7,135 nt of DNA from Spirosomataceae bacterium. Lineage in GTDB: Bacteria; Bacteroidota; Bacteroidia; Cytophagales; Spirosomataceae. The notes under the pieces were generated by a model. The model did no database searches. It was given only the letters and a program-made list of their open reading frames with translations, and was not told where the DNA came from. Positions 1 to 5,847 of this stretch are shown here, in pieces (the first letter of the stretch is position 1; every line of letters begins with the position of its first letter). The DNA lies in the NCBI GenBank assembly GCA_030731175.1, contig JANQUM010000115.1:1-7135 (forward strand), in the 5' to 3' direction. Position numbers and translations under genes: made by a program.

Positions 1-2
1 TA

Positions 3-1085
3 ACTCCTTTTGGGGGGCGTACGGGTTCGGAAATGATGCTTTGGTATTATCTGAAATTTTTAGAAAAGACCGAACACAAATCTATCGTGTATTCTAAGCG
101 GAACGGTGAGCTATTGGGGAACCAAAGTCCCGCTGATTTTACGTACAGTTACAAACGAGAAAAAAACTTTTTAAACTCCGTTTACGAAGGGATATACAAC
201 AAGATATACAAGCAAATTCCTGAGATAACGGAAGTAATCGAAATTCACAGAAAACATTCACCAGACTTTTGGTACATAAATACCATCGCGATGGGTGATA
301 TGTGCATGTTAGCGATAAAATTAAACGTGCCATATGTACTGCACGTACATGAGCTTCCCACCGTTTTTGAAGAGGTAAGGTCAAGTGAGTTTCACCCAAT
401 GTTTGCCAACGCTCGCACTATTATCTGTTGCTCTTTAGTGGTCAAAAAGCGAATAGAAAGCATGGGCTACACAAATACCAAGTTATTACATTCATTTATT
501 GATAGCTCGCTGATTAAATTAACCGCCAACAGATCAGAACTACGTCGTTCTGCGGGTATTCCAGAAAATGCGTTCTTTTGGGGAATGTCTGGCAGTATGA
601 GCCTCAGAAAAGGCTACGATATGATTCCTGATATAGTTAGCCAAATGAGTCCGACAAGTTACTTTGTTTGGATTGGAAAACAAGCTGACACCGGACTTTG
701 GAGTTATGTGAAGGAAGTAGTAAAAAACAAAAAGCTGAACTTTGTGCACATCGCCGCAAAATCAAGCGATTATTACGATTACCTCAACCTGATTGATGGT
801 TTTGCACTGATTTCAAGAGAAGACCCATTTCCGCTCGTGATGCTGGAAGCCGCCTATTTGCAAAAACCCTTGGTAAGCTTTGATTCGGGTGGTAGTTTGG
901 AATTTGTGCAGGAAAATATGGGAATTGTTACCAAAGGAATCAGCGTTGAAGCTTTGACAATAAGTATGAAACAAATAGAATCTGGAGAATATACCATTTC
1001 AAAAGAGAAACTTCGCAGCCGTGCTTTAGAGTTTGATAAAGAAAATCAGATTCAAAATTGGTACGAAACACTACAGCAGTTATGA
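3..1085 (+). CDS. GT4-type glycosyltransferase, 5' end cut by window edge
   Basis: This is a GT-B fold glycosyltransferase of the GT4 type, expected to move a sugar from a nucleotide-sugar onto a glycan at the cytoplasmic face of the membrane. The reading frame is open to the left edge: codons 3-32 read TPFGGRTGSE, the glycine-rich donor/acceptor loop near the N-terminus of GT4 enzymes. ATG codons at 33 and 36 are therefore internal, and probably only a few residues are missing. In the visible 360 residues, an RKG motif (about 202-204) matches the conserved basic residue of the C-terminal Rossmann domain. SREDPFPLVMLEAA (about 271-284) is the EX7E region, with Asp in place of the first Glu (D274, E282). 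A GGSLEF segment follows. The stop overlaps the next gene by ATGA, and the next protein is a clear paralogue. Donor and acceptor are unknown. Confidence 0.93.
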   Translation, partial: TPFGGRTGSEMMLWYYLKFLEKTEHKSIVYSKRNGELLGNQSPADFTYSYKREKNFLNSVYEGIYNKIYKQIPEITEVIEIHRKHSPDFWYINTIAMGDMCMLAIKLNVPYVLHVHELPTVFEEVRSSEFHPMFANARTIICCSLVVKKRIESMGYTNTKLLHSFIDSSLIKLTANRSELRRSAGIPENAFFWGMSGSMSLRKGYDMIPDIVSQMSPTSYFVWIGKQADTGLWSYVKEVVKNKKLNFVHIAAKSSDYYDYLNLIDGFALISREDPFPLVMLEAAYLQKPLVSFDSGGSLEFVQENMGIVTKGISVEALTISMKQIESGEYTISKEKLRSRALEFDKENQIQNWYETLQQL

Positions 1086-2227
1086 AACATTTTTTGTTCG
1101 TCAGTCACGATGCAAATAGGGCAGGAGCCCAGCTTTTTTTGCTAAATCTCATGATTTATTTGAAAGAGCAGGGTTACGAGCTATCGTTACTACTTCTTGG
1201 CGGCGGAATTTTAGAAAAAGACTTCGCCGAAGTGGCAAAAGTGCATCATTATTCATACGAAAAATCATCTAAGTACGCAGCTATTTTTGGTTCAGGGAAA
1301 AGTAAAAATGAGCAGTTTTTCGATAGATTACGCCGCGAAAATATTGCCTTGGCGTACGTTAATACGATTGCTTGTGCGGGTGTGGTTGAAGAACTAAAAA
1401 ACGCTTTAAATATCCGTATTGTTTCACACATCCACGAGCTTGAATTCTCTATTCAGCTCTATTCAAAATTTGAAGAAAGAGAACAACTTTTTAAGCTATC
1501 TGACAAAATAATCGCTTGCTCAAACGCCGTTGGTGAAAACCTGATTGAAAACCACAGCGTTTCTTTTGATCAAGTAGTAACCGTTCACTCATTTGTTGAT
1601 AATCAGTCAGTTAATCATAAATTGTCGAAGTTGATTTCGGGGGGAATTCGTACAAAACTCGGTCTTACTCCTTCAGATTTCGTGGTGACTGGTTGTGGAA
1701 ATGCCGAATGGCGAAAAGGGCTTGATTTATTTATTCAGGTTGCTAATTTAGTCAATCAAAAAACTGCTGAGCGTAACATTCGTTTTGTTTGGATTGGCGT
1801 AAAGCACGAAGGAGATTTGTACGAAAAAACCGTTTATGACCTCAAAAAAATGGGGCTGTATGAAGACGTTATTTTGCTCGAACCAACGCCACAAGCGGTT
1901 GAAATAATTGGTAGTTCAGACGTGTTTTTATTGCCCTCGAGAGAAGACCCGTTTCCGCTCGTAATGCTTGAAGCCGCGTTAGCCGGAAAACCAATTTTAG
2001 GATTTGATAAAACGGGCGGTTGCGGCGAATTTGTGGAAGCAGACGCCGGAGCTGTGATTCCGTATTTGGACGTTTACAAAATGGCGGAAAAACTATTGCA
2101 TTGGCAACAAAACCCCGATGAAGCCAAAACGCTCGGACAAACGGCAAAACAGAAAGTGCTGGAAATTTATAACTTTGAAAACTCAGTAAAGAAAATTGAG
2201 GAGTTATTGGTTGAGATGACAGGTTAA
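1082..2227 (+). CDS. GT4-type glycosyltransferase, paralogue of the preceding gene
   Basis: This gene encodes a complete 381-residue GT-B fold glycosyltransferase, a normal length for GT4. I chose the ATG at 1082 because it forms an ATGA overlap with the upstream stop and gives the typical N-terminus MKHFLFVSHD followed by a GAQ donor-loop motif (residues 15-17). An in-frame TTG at 1058 would add eight residues of no family character. Motifs in order are YVNTIA (92-97), a HIHEL segment (116-120), ACSNAV (145-150), RKG (211-213), FVWIG (235-239) and SREDPFPLVMLEAA (286-299). The last carries the EX7E pair as D289 and E297. The same motifs occur in the same order in the preceding gene, so the pair probably arose by duplication followed by divergence. 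Translation is probably coupled to the upstream gene. It likely acts in surface polysaccharide or glycoprotein glycan assembly; the sugar is unknown. Confidence 0.95.
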   Translation: MKHFLFVSHDANRAGAQLFLLNLMIYLKEQGYELSLLLLGGGILEKDFAEVAKVHHYSYEKSSKYAAIFGSGKSKNEQFFDRLRRENIALAYVNTIACAGVVEELKNALNIRIVSHIHELEFSIQLYSKFEEREQLFKLSDKIIACSNAVGENLIENHSVSFDQVVTVHSFVDNQSVNHKLSKLISGGIRTKLGLTPSDFVVTGCGNAEWRKGLDLFIQVANLVNQKTAERNIRFVWIGVKHEGDLYEKTVYDLKKMGLYEDVILLEPTPQAVEIIGSSDVFLLPSREDPFPLVMLEAALAGKPILGFDKTGGCGEFVEADAGAVIPYLDVYKMAEKLLHWQQNPDEAKTLGQTAKQKVLEIYNFENSVKKIEELLVEMTG

Positions 2228-2229
2228 AG

Positions 2230-2274
2230 ATTTGAACAAAATTTGCCTAAATTTGAACAGATTTAAAATCAAAT
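2230..2274 (+). promoter_or_regulatory. Possible promoter/operator of the antitoxin-like gene
   Basis: The 50-base gap before the small gene contains ATTTGAACA twice (2230-2238 and 2251-2259), 21 bases apart, which is two helical turns. The second copy also pairs with TCAAAT at 2269-2274 as an inverted repeat (ATTTGA, 12 bases, TCAAAT). A TAAATTTG at 2248-2255 matches the Bacteroidota -7 box TAnnTTTG, but no TTTG lies at the usual distance upstream; the nearest, at 2231, is only 13 bases away. Repeats of this kind would suit autoregulation by an antitoxin. That role is inferred from layout only. Confidence 0.4.
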
Positions 2275-2277
2275 GAT

Positions 2278-2487
2278 ATGGAAGCGACGATAAATGAATT
2301 GAAATTTTCTTCGAGCGAACGCTCCAAAATTGTAGAGTTAATTCAACCAAACGAGGAAGAAGACTATCACGAGCCAACTAAAGAACAACTTATTGCTGAA
2401 ATTAAGGGGGCTGTCAGAGAGGTGAATTTGGCTAAGGCGGGAAAAATAAAATTGAAAACTGCTGACGAGTTTTTGAATGAGTTATAA
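2278..2487 (+). CDS. Small antitoxin-like protein (type II TA), toxin apparently lost
   Basis: This gene encodes a 69-residue acidic/basic helical protein without signal peptide or membrane segment. The second half (about residues 33-69) has the layout of small Bacteroidota antitoxins paired with RelE/ParE toxins. A helix beginning TKEQLIAEI leads through AVREVNLAKAGKIKL to the C-terminal TADEFLNEL, a toxin-wrapping type tail. I recognise this by family resemblance, not by a database match. The ATG at 2278 is preceded by an A/T-rich leader with repeat elements. In an intact pair the toxin would start by overlapping the antitoxin's 3' end. Here an ATG at 2477 does overlap in the +1 frame but runs only 14 codons to a stop. 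The gene separates the glycosyltransferase pair from the downstream trio and is probably a passenger unrelated to glycan synthesis. It could also be an unrelated small protein. Confidence 0.7.
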   Translation: MEATINELKFSSSERSKIVELIQPNEEEDYHEPTKEQLIAEIKGAVREVNLAKAGKIKLKTADEFLNEL

Positions 2488-2521
2488 ACTATCATTGACT
2501 ACTAAACCTTGCTCTGCTTAG
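2477..2521 (+). pseudogene. Possible 5' remnant of a RelE/ParE-type toxin gene
   Basis: An ATG inside the last codons of the antitoxin-like gene opens a +1-frame reading MSYKLSLTTKPCSA before a TAG at 2519-2521. The 11-base overlap with the antitoxin and the MSYKL-type beginning resemble RelE/ParE toxin starts in Bacteroidota two-gene modules. The stop codon lies within the first arm of the palindrome at 2517-2533, as if a repeat had replaced the rest of the gene. I find no recognisable toxin C-terminus in the next 150 bases. Fourteen codons are too few to prove homology. Confidence 0.4.
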
Positions 2522-2560
2522 GTTTCACCTAAGTAGGAGTGACAAACGGTCTCCCGACCG
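2517..2560. repeat. Twin palindromes, REP-like intergenic element
   Basis: Two perfect hairpins lie side by side. CTTAGGT (2517-2523) pairs with ACCTAAG (2527-2533) across a 3-base loop, and CGGTC (2547-2551) pairs with GACCG (2556-2560) across TCCC. Neither is followed by a T-run, so an intrinsic terminator is unlikely. The compact arrangement resembles interspersed palindromic (REP-like) elements. The palindromes are directly visible, but copies elsewhere in the genome cannot be seen from this window. Nothing coding is evident between 2522 and 2674. Confidence 0.5.
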
Positions 2561-2632
2561 CCGAAAGCCTACATTCACAACATTCCAGCTTGACGTATTG
2601 TCTTTTAACCTTCCTCCCCGAAAAATAATCCC

Positions 2633-2640
2633 TATTTTTG
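2633..2640 (+). promoter_or_regulatory. Probable Bacteroidota -7 box for the glycosyltransferase trio
   Basis: TATTTTTG followed by C matches the Bacteroidota sigma-70 type -7 consensus TAnnTTTG. It lies 34 bases before the ATG at 2675, so a transcript would begin near 2646-2648 with a leader of about 28 bases. No good -33 TTTG is present at the expected distance, which weakens the call. It is the only candidate in the gap and would drive the three-gene unit 2675-5787. Confidence 0.5.
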
Positions 2641-2674
2641 CGATTCTGATTTTCAGCATCCGCCGCTTTATTTT

Positions 2675-3706
2675 ATGATTATAGCTTACACGCTTTGTTC
2701 GGTTAATTATTTCGCCCAGGCCCATACGCTCGGTGAATCGCTGCAACGCCTGAATCCCGATATAAAATTCGTGATTGGTGTGGTGGATAAACTGGATGAT
2801 AAAGACCTCGACGAAAGCATAATTCCTCCGTTTGATCTATTGGAAGTTCACCGGATAAACATCGAAGATTTTGCGGGAATGTGCAATCGCTACGACATCA
2901 CGGAGTTAAATACTGCCGTGAAACCATATTATATGAAGTATTTTTTTGATACTTATGCAGCTGCAGAAGCCGTCATATACTTCGATCCCGATATTATTAT
3001 TTACGATGACTTATCCGAGCTGAAAACAAACCTACGTCAGCACAATATTGTACTTACACCGCATATTACTACGCCATACAATGACAATAAATGGCAATCG
3101 GAAAGCGATTTGGTAAAAACTGGAGTTTACAATTTGGGTTTTATCGGTGTAGGGCGTTCAGACGAAAGCATTCGGTTTGTAGAATGGTGGATGGAAAAAC
3201 TCAAGTACGGAGCAAAAATTGATTTATGTGACGGGCTCTTCACAGATCAACACTGGATTGACCTCGTTCCTATTTTCTTCAAAAACGTCCATATCGACTA
3301 TGATTTAGGTTATAACGTAGCTTACTGGAATCTCCACGAACGTACTTGCTCAAATGAAAACGGTACGTGGCGAATCAATAAAACGTTTGATTTACACTTT
3401 TTTCATTACAGCGGTTACAGCCCGTTTAAACCAGAAATTGTTTCTAAATATCAGGATAGAATTCAATTTAACGAACGCCCAGACATTGCGTCGTTATTCG
3501 AAATTTACAAAAAATCGTTACTCAAAAATCACCAGGAATATTGGCAAACCATTCCATGCTTTTACATCAAACCACGGAAAATGTACCGCTTCCTGCGAAT
3601 TAGAAAAATATTCAAGTATCCGTTTGAAAAATTAATAACGATGCTTACAAAGCAACAAACTCTTGCCCCGTCAGGGGGAAGGTTAGGAGGGGGAGGGGGT
3701 TTATGA
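2675..3706 (+). CDS. GT-A fold (GT8-like) glycosyltransferase with DPD motif
   Basis: This gene encodes a 343-residue glycosyltransferase of the nucleotide-diphospho-sugar transferase superfamily. The N-terminus (AYTLCSVNYFAQAHTLGESL, about 4-23) is the nucleotide-binding first strand and helix. KPYYMKYFF (83-91) precedes YFDPDIIIYDDLSEL (102-116), whose D104-P-D106 is the DxD metal/nucleotide-sugar motif. Further conserved blocks are GVYNLGFIG (150-158), FTDQHWIDLVP (189-199), GYNVAYWNLHER (212-223) and FFHYSGYSP (242-250), where H244 is the likely second metal ligand. These blocks match a widespread bacterial family usually annotated only as glycosyl transferase. The last residues, about 329-343 (LAPSGGRLGGGGGL), are encoded by a G-rich repeat and look foreign to the fold. 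The gene overlaps the next by ATGA. There is no Shine-Dalgarno sequence at the ATG, as is usual in Bacteroidota. Donor sugar and acceptor are unknown. Confidence 0.92.
   Translation: MIIAYTLCSVNYFAQAHTLGESLQRLNPDIKFVIGVVDKLDDKDLDESIIPPFDLLEVHRINIEDFAGMCNRYDITELNTAVKPYYMKYFFDTYAAAEAVIYFDPDIIIYDDLSELKTNLRQHNIVLTPHITTPYNDNKWQSESDLVKTGVYNLGFIGVGRSDESIRFVEWWMEKLKYGAKIDLCDGLFTDQHWIDLVPIFFKNVHIDYDLGYNVAYWNLHERTCSNENGTWRINKTFDLHFFHYSGYSPFKPEIVSKYQDRIQFNERPDIASLFEIYKKSLLKNHQEYWQTIPCFYIKPRKMYRFLRIRKIFKYPFEKLITMLTKQQTLAPSGGRLGGGGGL
3665..3702 (+). repeat. G-rich interspersed-type repeat inside the gene 3' end
   Basis: The stretch begins with a CCCC-GTCA-GGGG hairpin (3666-3677) and continues with GGGGG (3674-3678), GG, GG, GGGGG (3689-3693) and GGGGG (3695-3699). 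Its composition contrasts sharply with the A/T-rich coding DNA on both sides. Short repeats of this CCCC...GGGGG-AGGTTAGGAGGGGG style are familiar to me between genes of Bacteroidota. Here the element is read as the C-terminal tail of the upstream protein and ends directly before the next start codon. Genome copy number cannot be seen. Confidence 0.6.
3685..3690 (+). promoter_or_regulatory. Shine-Dalgarno-like AGGAGG from the repeat
   Basis: AGGAGG is a perfect anti-16S match, 12 bases before the ATG at 3703, and is followed by further purines. No other start in this window has such a site, and it lies wholly within the G-rich repeat. It could strengthen initiation or coupling of the downstream glycosyltransferase. 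Alternatively it is incidental, since Bacteroidota ribosomes make little use of this pairing and the spacing is long. Confidence 0.4.
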
Positions 3707-4935
3707 AAATAGCAGTCTGGCATAATTTGCCGAGTGGGGGCGGAGCAAGAGCCTTAAATAACCACTTACTGGGGCTTCTTTCCAGAGGTCACGAAGTTGA
3801 AATATGGTCGCATAATCCAACTTCGGGTGGTTTTATGCAACTCCCTAAAAGCGTTATTTTACACGAAGTTCCGCTTGCTGCAAACGTAAAGCCTACTTTT
3901 TGGGAAAATGTCAACTCTTTTTTCTTCCAAAAAGATAGAAATATTAAATCAATGGAAGCCCATTGTAAGGCTTGTGCAGACGAGATAAATGCCGGAAACT
4001 TTGATGTTCTTTTTCTCGGAAATTGCTGGCTTTACGCAGCCCCGTTTATTAGCCGTTACGCTAAAATCCCGACGGTTTTATATCACGGTGAGCCCTTTAG
4101 ATATTTTTACGAAGCCTTACCTTATACCCCTTGGTATCCGCCAGGAGCCACCGAAATCCAATGGTTACGCCGAAGTTATTGGATACCGTTTTTTGAAGAT
4201 TTTTGGTACGAACGCCGCATGCGAGTGCAGCTCAGAGAAGAAAGGTTGAACATTGAAGCGGTTGATAAACTGTTGGTAAACTCCATTTTTTCGTCCGAAA
4301 GTTGTGCAAGAGCGTACAATATAGCCGGTGAAGTTTGTTACCTCGGCATAGACGTCAAAACATTTTATCCGGTGAAAGAAACCTCAACCGAAAATTACGT
4401 AATTGGTTTAGGAAATATTTTTTTCAATAAAAACCCACTGCTTGCCGTTCAAGCCGTTAGTGAAATAGCGGAAGCCAAACGCCCAACGCTCATTTGGGTT
4501 TCTAACATGAAGGATGAAGCATTGTATAAGGAAGTCGTTCAACTTGCCGAGGAGAAAAATGTACGTTTTGAAGTAAAAGAAATGGTTTCTGACGAAGCAT
4601 TAGTTGCTTTGCTTTCTAACGCCATTTGCATGATTTACACCTCCCGATTAGAGCCTTTTGGGTTAGCTCCGCTGGAAGCAAACGCTTGCCAAACGCCGGT
4701 TGTGGCGGTGGCTCAGGGCGGAGTTCGGGAAACGATTATAGACGGACAAAACGGGTTTCTTTGTATGCCAGACGCAAGGCACTTGGCTCAAAAAATTGAA
4801 TTTTTAATTGATAATCCCGAACGTCAAGCCGAAATGGGACGTACCGCACTTCAAAATATCCAACAAAACTGGACGCTCGAAGCGGCTACGGACAGAATTG
4901 AGGCGGCGTTACTAACGACTAAGAAGAATAGTTGA
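3703..4935 (+). CDS. GT4 glycosyltransferase
   Basis: This gene encodes a 410-residue GT-B fold glycosyltransferase with both Rossmann domains. The N-terminus MKIAVWHNLPSGGGARALNNHL has the glycine-rich donor loop (SGGGA, residues 11-15), and a YHGEP segment (127-131) lies where the acceptor side is formed. The linker to the C-terminal domain is near 188-220 (VNSIFSSES, then YLGID). GNIFFNKNPLLAVQA (237-251) holds K243 of the phosphate-binding region. SRLEPFGLAPLEA (314-326) is a canonical EX7E motif with E317 and E325, unlike the D-x7-E form of the two GT4 proteins upstream, so this is a separate GT4 subgroup. GGVRETI and DGQNGFL follow, as is usual. The start overlaps the previous stop by ATGA, and its TGA is directly followed by the next ATG. 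It probably acts in the same glycan pathway as its neighbours. Confidence 0.95.
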   Translation: MKIAVWHNLPSGGGARALNNHLLGLLSRGHEVEIWSHNPTSGGFMQLPKSVILHEVPLAANVKPTFWENVNSFFFQKDRNIKSMEAHCKACADEINAGNFDVLFLGNCWLYAAPFISRYAKIPTVLYHGEPFRYFYEALPYTPWYPPGATEIQWLRRSYWIPFFEDFWYERRMRVQLREERLNIEAVDKLLVNSIFSSESCARAYNIAGEVCYLGIDVKTFYPVKETSTENYVIGLGNIFFNKNPLLAVQAVSEIAEAKRPTLIWVSNMKDEALYKEVVQLAEEKNVRFEVKEMVSDEALVALLSNAICMIYTSRLEPFGLAPLEANACQTPVVAVAQGGVRETIIDGQNGFLCMPDARHLAQKIEFLIDNPERQAEMGRTALQNIQQNWTLEAATDRIEAALLTTKKNS

Positions 4936-5787
4936 ATGAATAAATTATTGTATTTCACCACTTGTTACGTCAGAGATTTGCCCTACGCAAATCGCTTATT
5001 TGGGAGTTTGAAAAAATTCCACCATAAAGCTGATTTTGTGGTTGTTTTGATTGACGACAAAGCGAGTATTCCGGCAAGCTTCATTTGCGAGTACGAGTTA
5101 TTATCGATGAAGAATATTGACAGCGAAATCTTAACGGAATTAAGCAACCGCTATAATTGGAATGAACTGAAAAATAATTGCAAACCATTTATATTCAGGT
5201 ATTTACTGAAAGAAAATAAGCAAGTAGTTTACTTAGACTGCCCAACGGTTTTTCATCAAAAAACTACTATTTTTTCTGAAACGTTGGCTCAATACAATGC
5301 TTTTGTTGTACCGCAAATTCAATCTCTTAATCAGCACCCGAAAGAAAATGATGCGTTAAATTTTGGCATTTTTCATAACGGATGTATCGGTTTCAACGCT
5401 TCCGAAACTACCGAAAAATGGCTGGCGTGGTGGCAAAATCATACGCGTTACAAAGGTTTCTTTGACCCGTGTAAAGGCATGAATACCGATCGCCTTTGCC
5501 TCGAATTTGCCCCAATACTTTTTGAGAACACACACGTACTGAAAAACATCGGTGTGAATGTTGGAAAATGGACCTTTGGCAAACGAACAATGCAAAAAAA
5601 TGCAGAATTGATTACCAGTAATTACGCTGATTTGCGAAGGTCAAAGCTACTTCCCGTTGTTCCTGCGTACGGTATTGCCGTTCAGGAGTTAGGTTTTGCG
5701 GAAAGAAATATTGTTCCGGTTTTGCTTAAAATCAATCAAAAAATCGACGATTTCTTTAACCGTTTTTACGTTTACGCCCAAGATTAA
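4936..5787 (+). CDS. GT-A (GT8-like) glycosyltransferase paralogue lacking DxD
   Basis: This gene encodes a 283-residue protein that aligns with the GT-A protein at 2675-3706. Matching blocks are the N-terminal strand (LLYFTTCYVRDLPYANRL against AYTLCSVNYFAQAHTL), CKPFIFRYLL (82-91) against VKPYYMKYFF, GIFHNGCIGF (144-153) against GVYNLGFIGV, an AWW/EWW helix, NTDRLCLEFAP (183-193) against FTDQHWIDLVP, and GVNVGKW (206-212) against GYNVAYW. The key difference is YLDCPTVF (99-106) where the paralogue has YFDPDIII: the second Asp of DxD is gone. The C-terminal HYSG block with its metal-binding His is also missing, and the protein is about 60 residues shorter. The frame is clean and the start abuts the upstream stop with no gap, so it is translated and conserved as an ORF. 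It may be metal-independent, a partner subunit, or inactive. I do not assign a reaction. Confidence 0.85.
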   Translation: MNKLLYFTTCYVRDLPYANRLFGSLKKFHHKADFVVVLIDDKASIPASFICEYELLSMKNIDSEILTELSNRYNWNELKNNCKPFIFRYLLKENKQVVYLDCPTVFHQKTTIFSETLAQYNAFVVPQIQSLNQHPKENDALNFGIFHNGCIGFNASETTEKWLAWWQNHTRYKGFFDPCKGMNTDRLCLEFAPILFENTHVLKNIGVNVGKWTFGKRTMQKNAELITSNYADLRRSKLLPVVPAYGIAVQELGFAERNIVPVLLKINQKIDDFFNRFYVYAQD

Positions 5788-5815
5788 CACCGAACAATTC
5801 GGTGACGTGGCACGT
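5788..5815. repeat. Double palindrome after the glycosyltransferase trio
   Basis: Immediately after the stop codon, CACCGAA (5788-5794) pairs with TTCGGTG (5798-5804) across CAA. It is followed by ACGTG-G-CACGT (5805-5815). A T-rich stretch (GTTGTTTTTATTG) begins at once after the second arm, so the region may act as a weak transcription terminator for the trio. Equally it may be a dispersed palindromic repeat like the one at 2517-2560. The hairpins are seen directly; the role is inferred. Confidence 0.5.
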
Positions 5816-5824
5816 TGTTTTTAT

Positions 5825-5832
5825 TGATTTTG
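5825..5832 (+). promoter_or_regulatory. Weak candidate -7 box for ung
   Basis: TGATTTTG followed by C differs at one base from the TAnnTTTG Bacteroidota -7 box. It lies 15 bases before the ung ATG, leaving a very short leader. No -33 TTTG is evident at the usual spacing. The convergent gene downstream and the palindromes upstream make an independent ung promoter plausible, but this element is only a guess. Confidence 0.25.
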
Positions 5833-5847
5833 CAAAAATACCCACAC

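Noticed and set aside
1058..1081. TTG start extending the second GT4 protein by eight residues
   Set aside because: The ATG at 1082 gives the typical GT4 N-terminus and a standard ATGA overlap; the added residues match nothing in the family.
2522..2674. Remaining body or C-terminus of the lost toxin
   Set aside because: No frame in this stretch shows RelE/ParE-like sequence; all are broken by stops or low in character.
2525..2746. Minus-strand open frame of 73 codons
   Set aside because: It runs through the palindromes, the probable promoter and the start of the GT-A gene. Its composition is basic and low-order, and no family features are visible.
3674..3699. G-quadruplex
   Set aside because: Only three runs of three or more G are present, with GG pairs between. 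A two-layer form is possible but cannot be supported from sequence alone.
5815..5847. TTG start extending Ung by eleven residues
   Set aside because: The extension lies in the palindrome and T-rich leader. The ATG at 5848 gives the normal family length and N-terminus.
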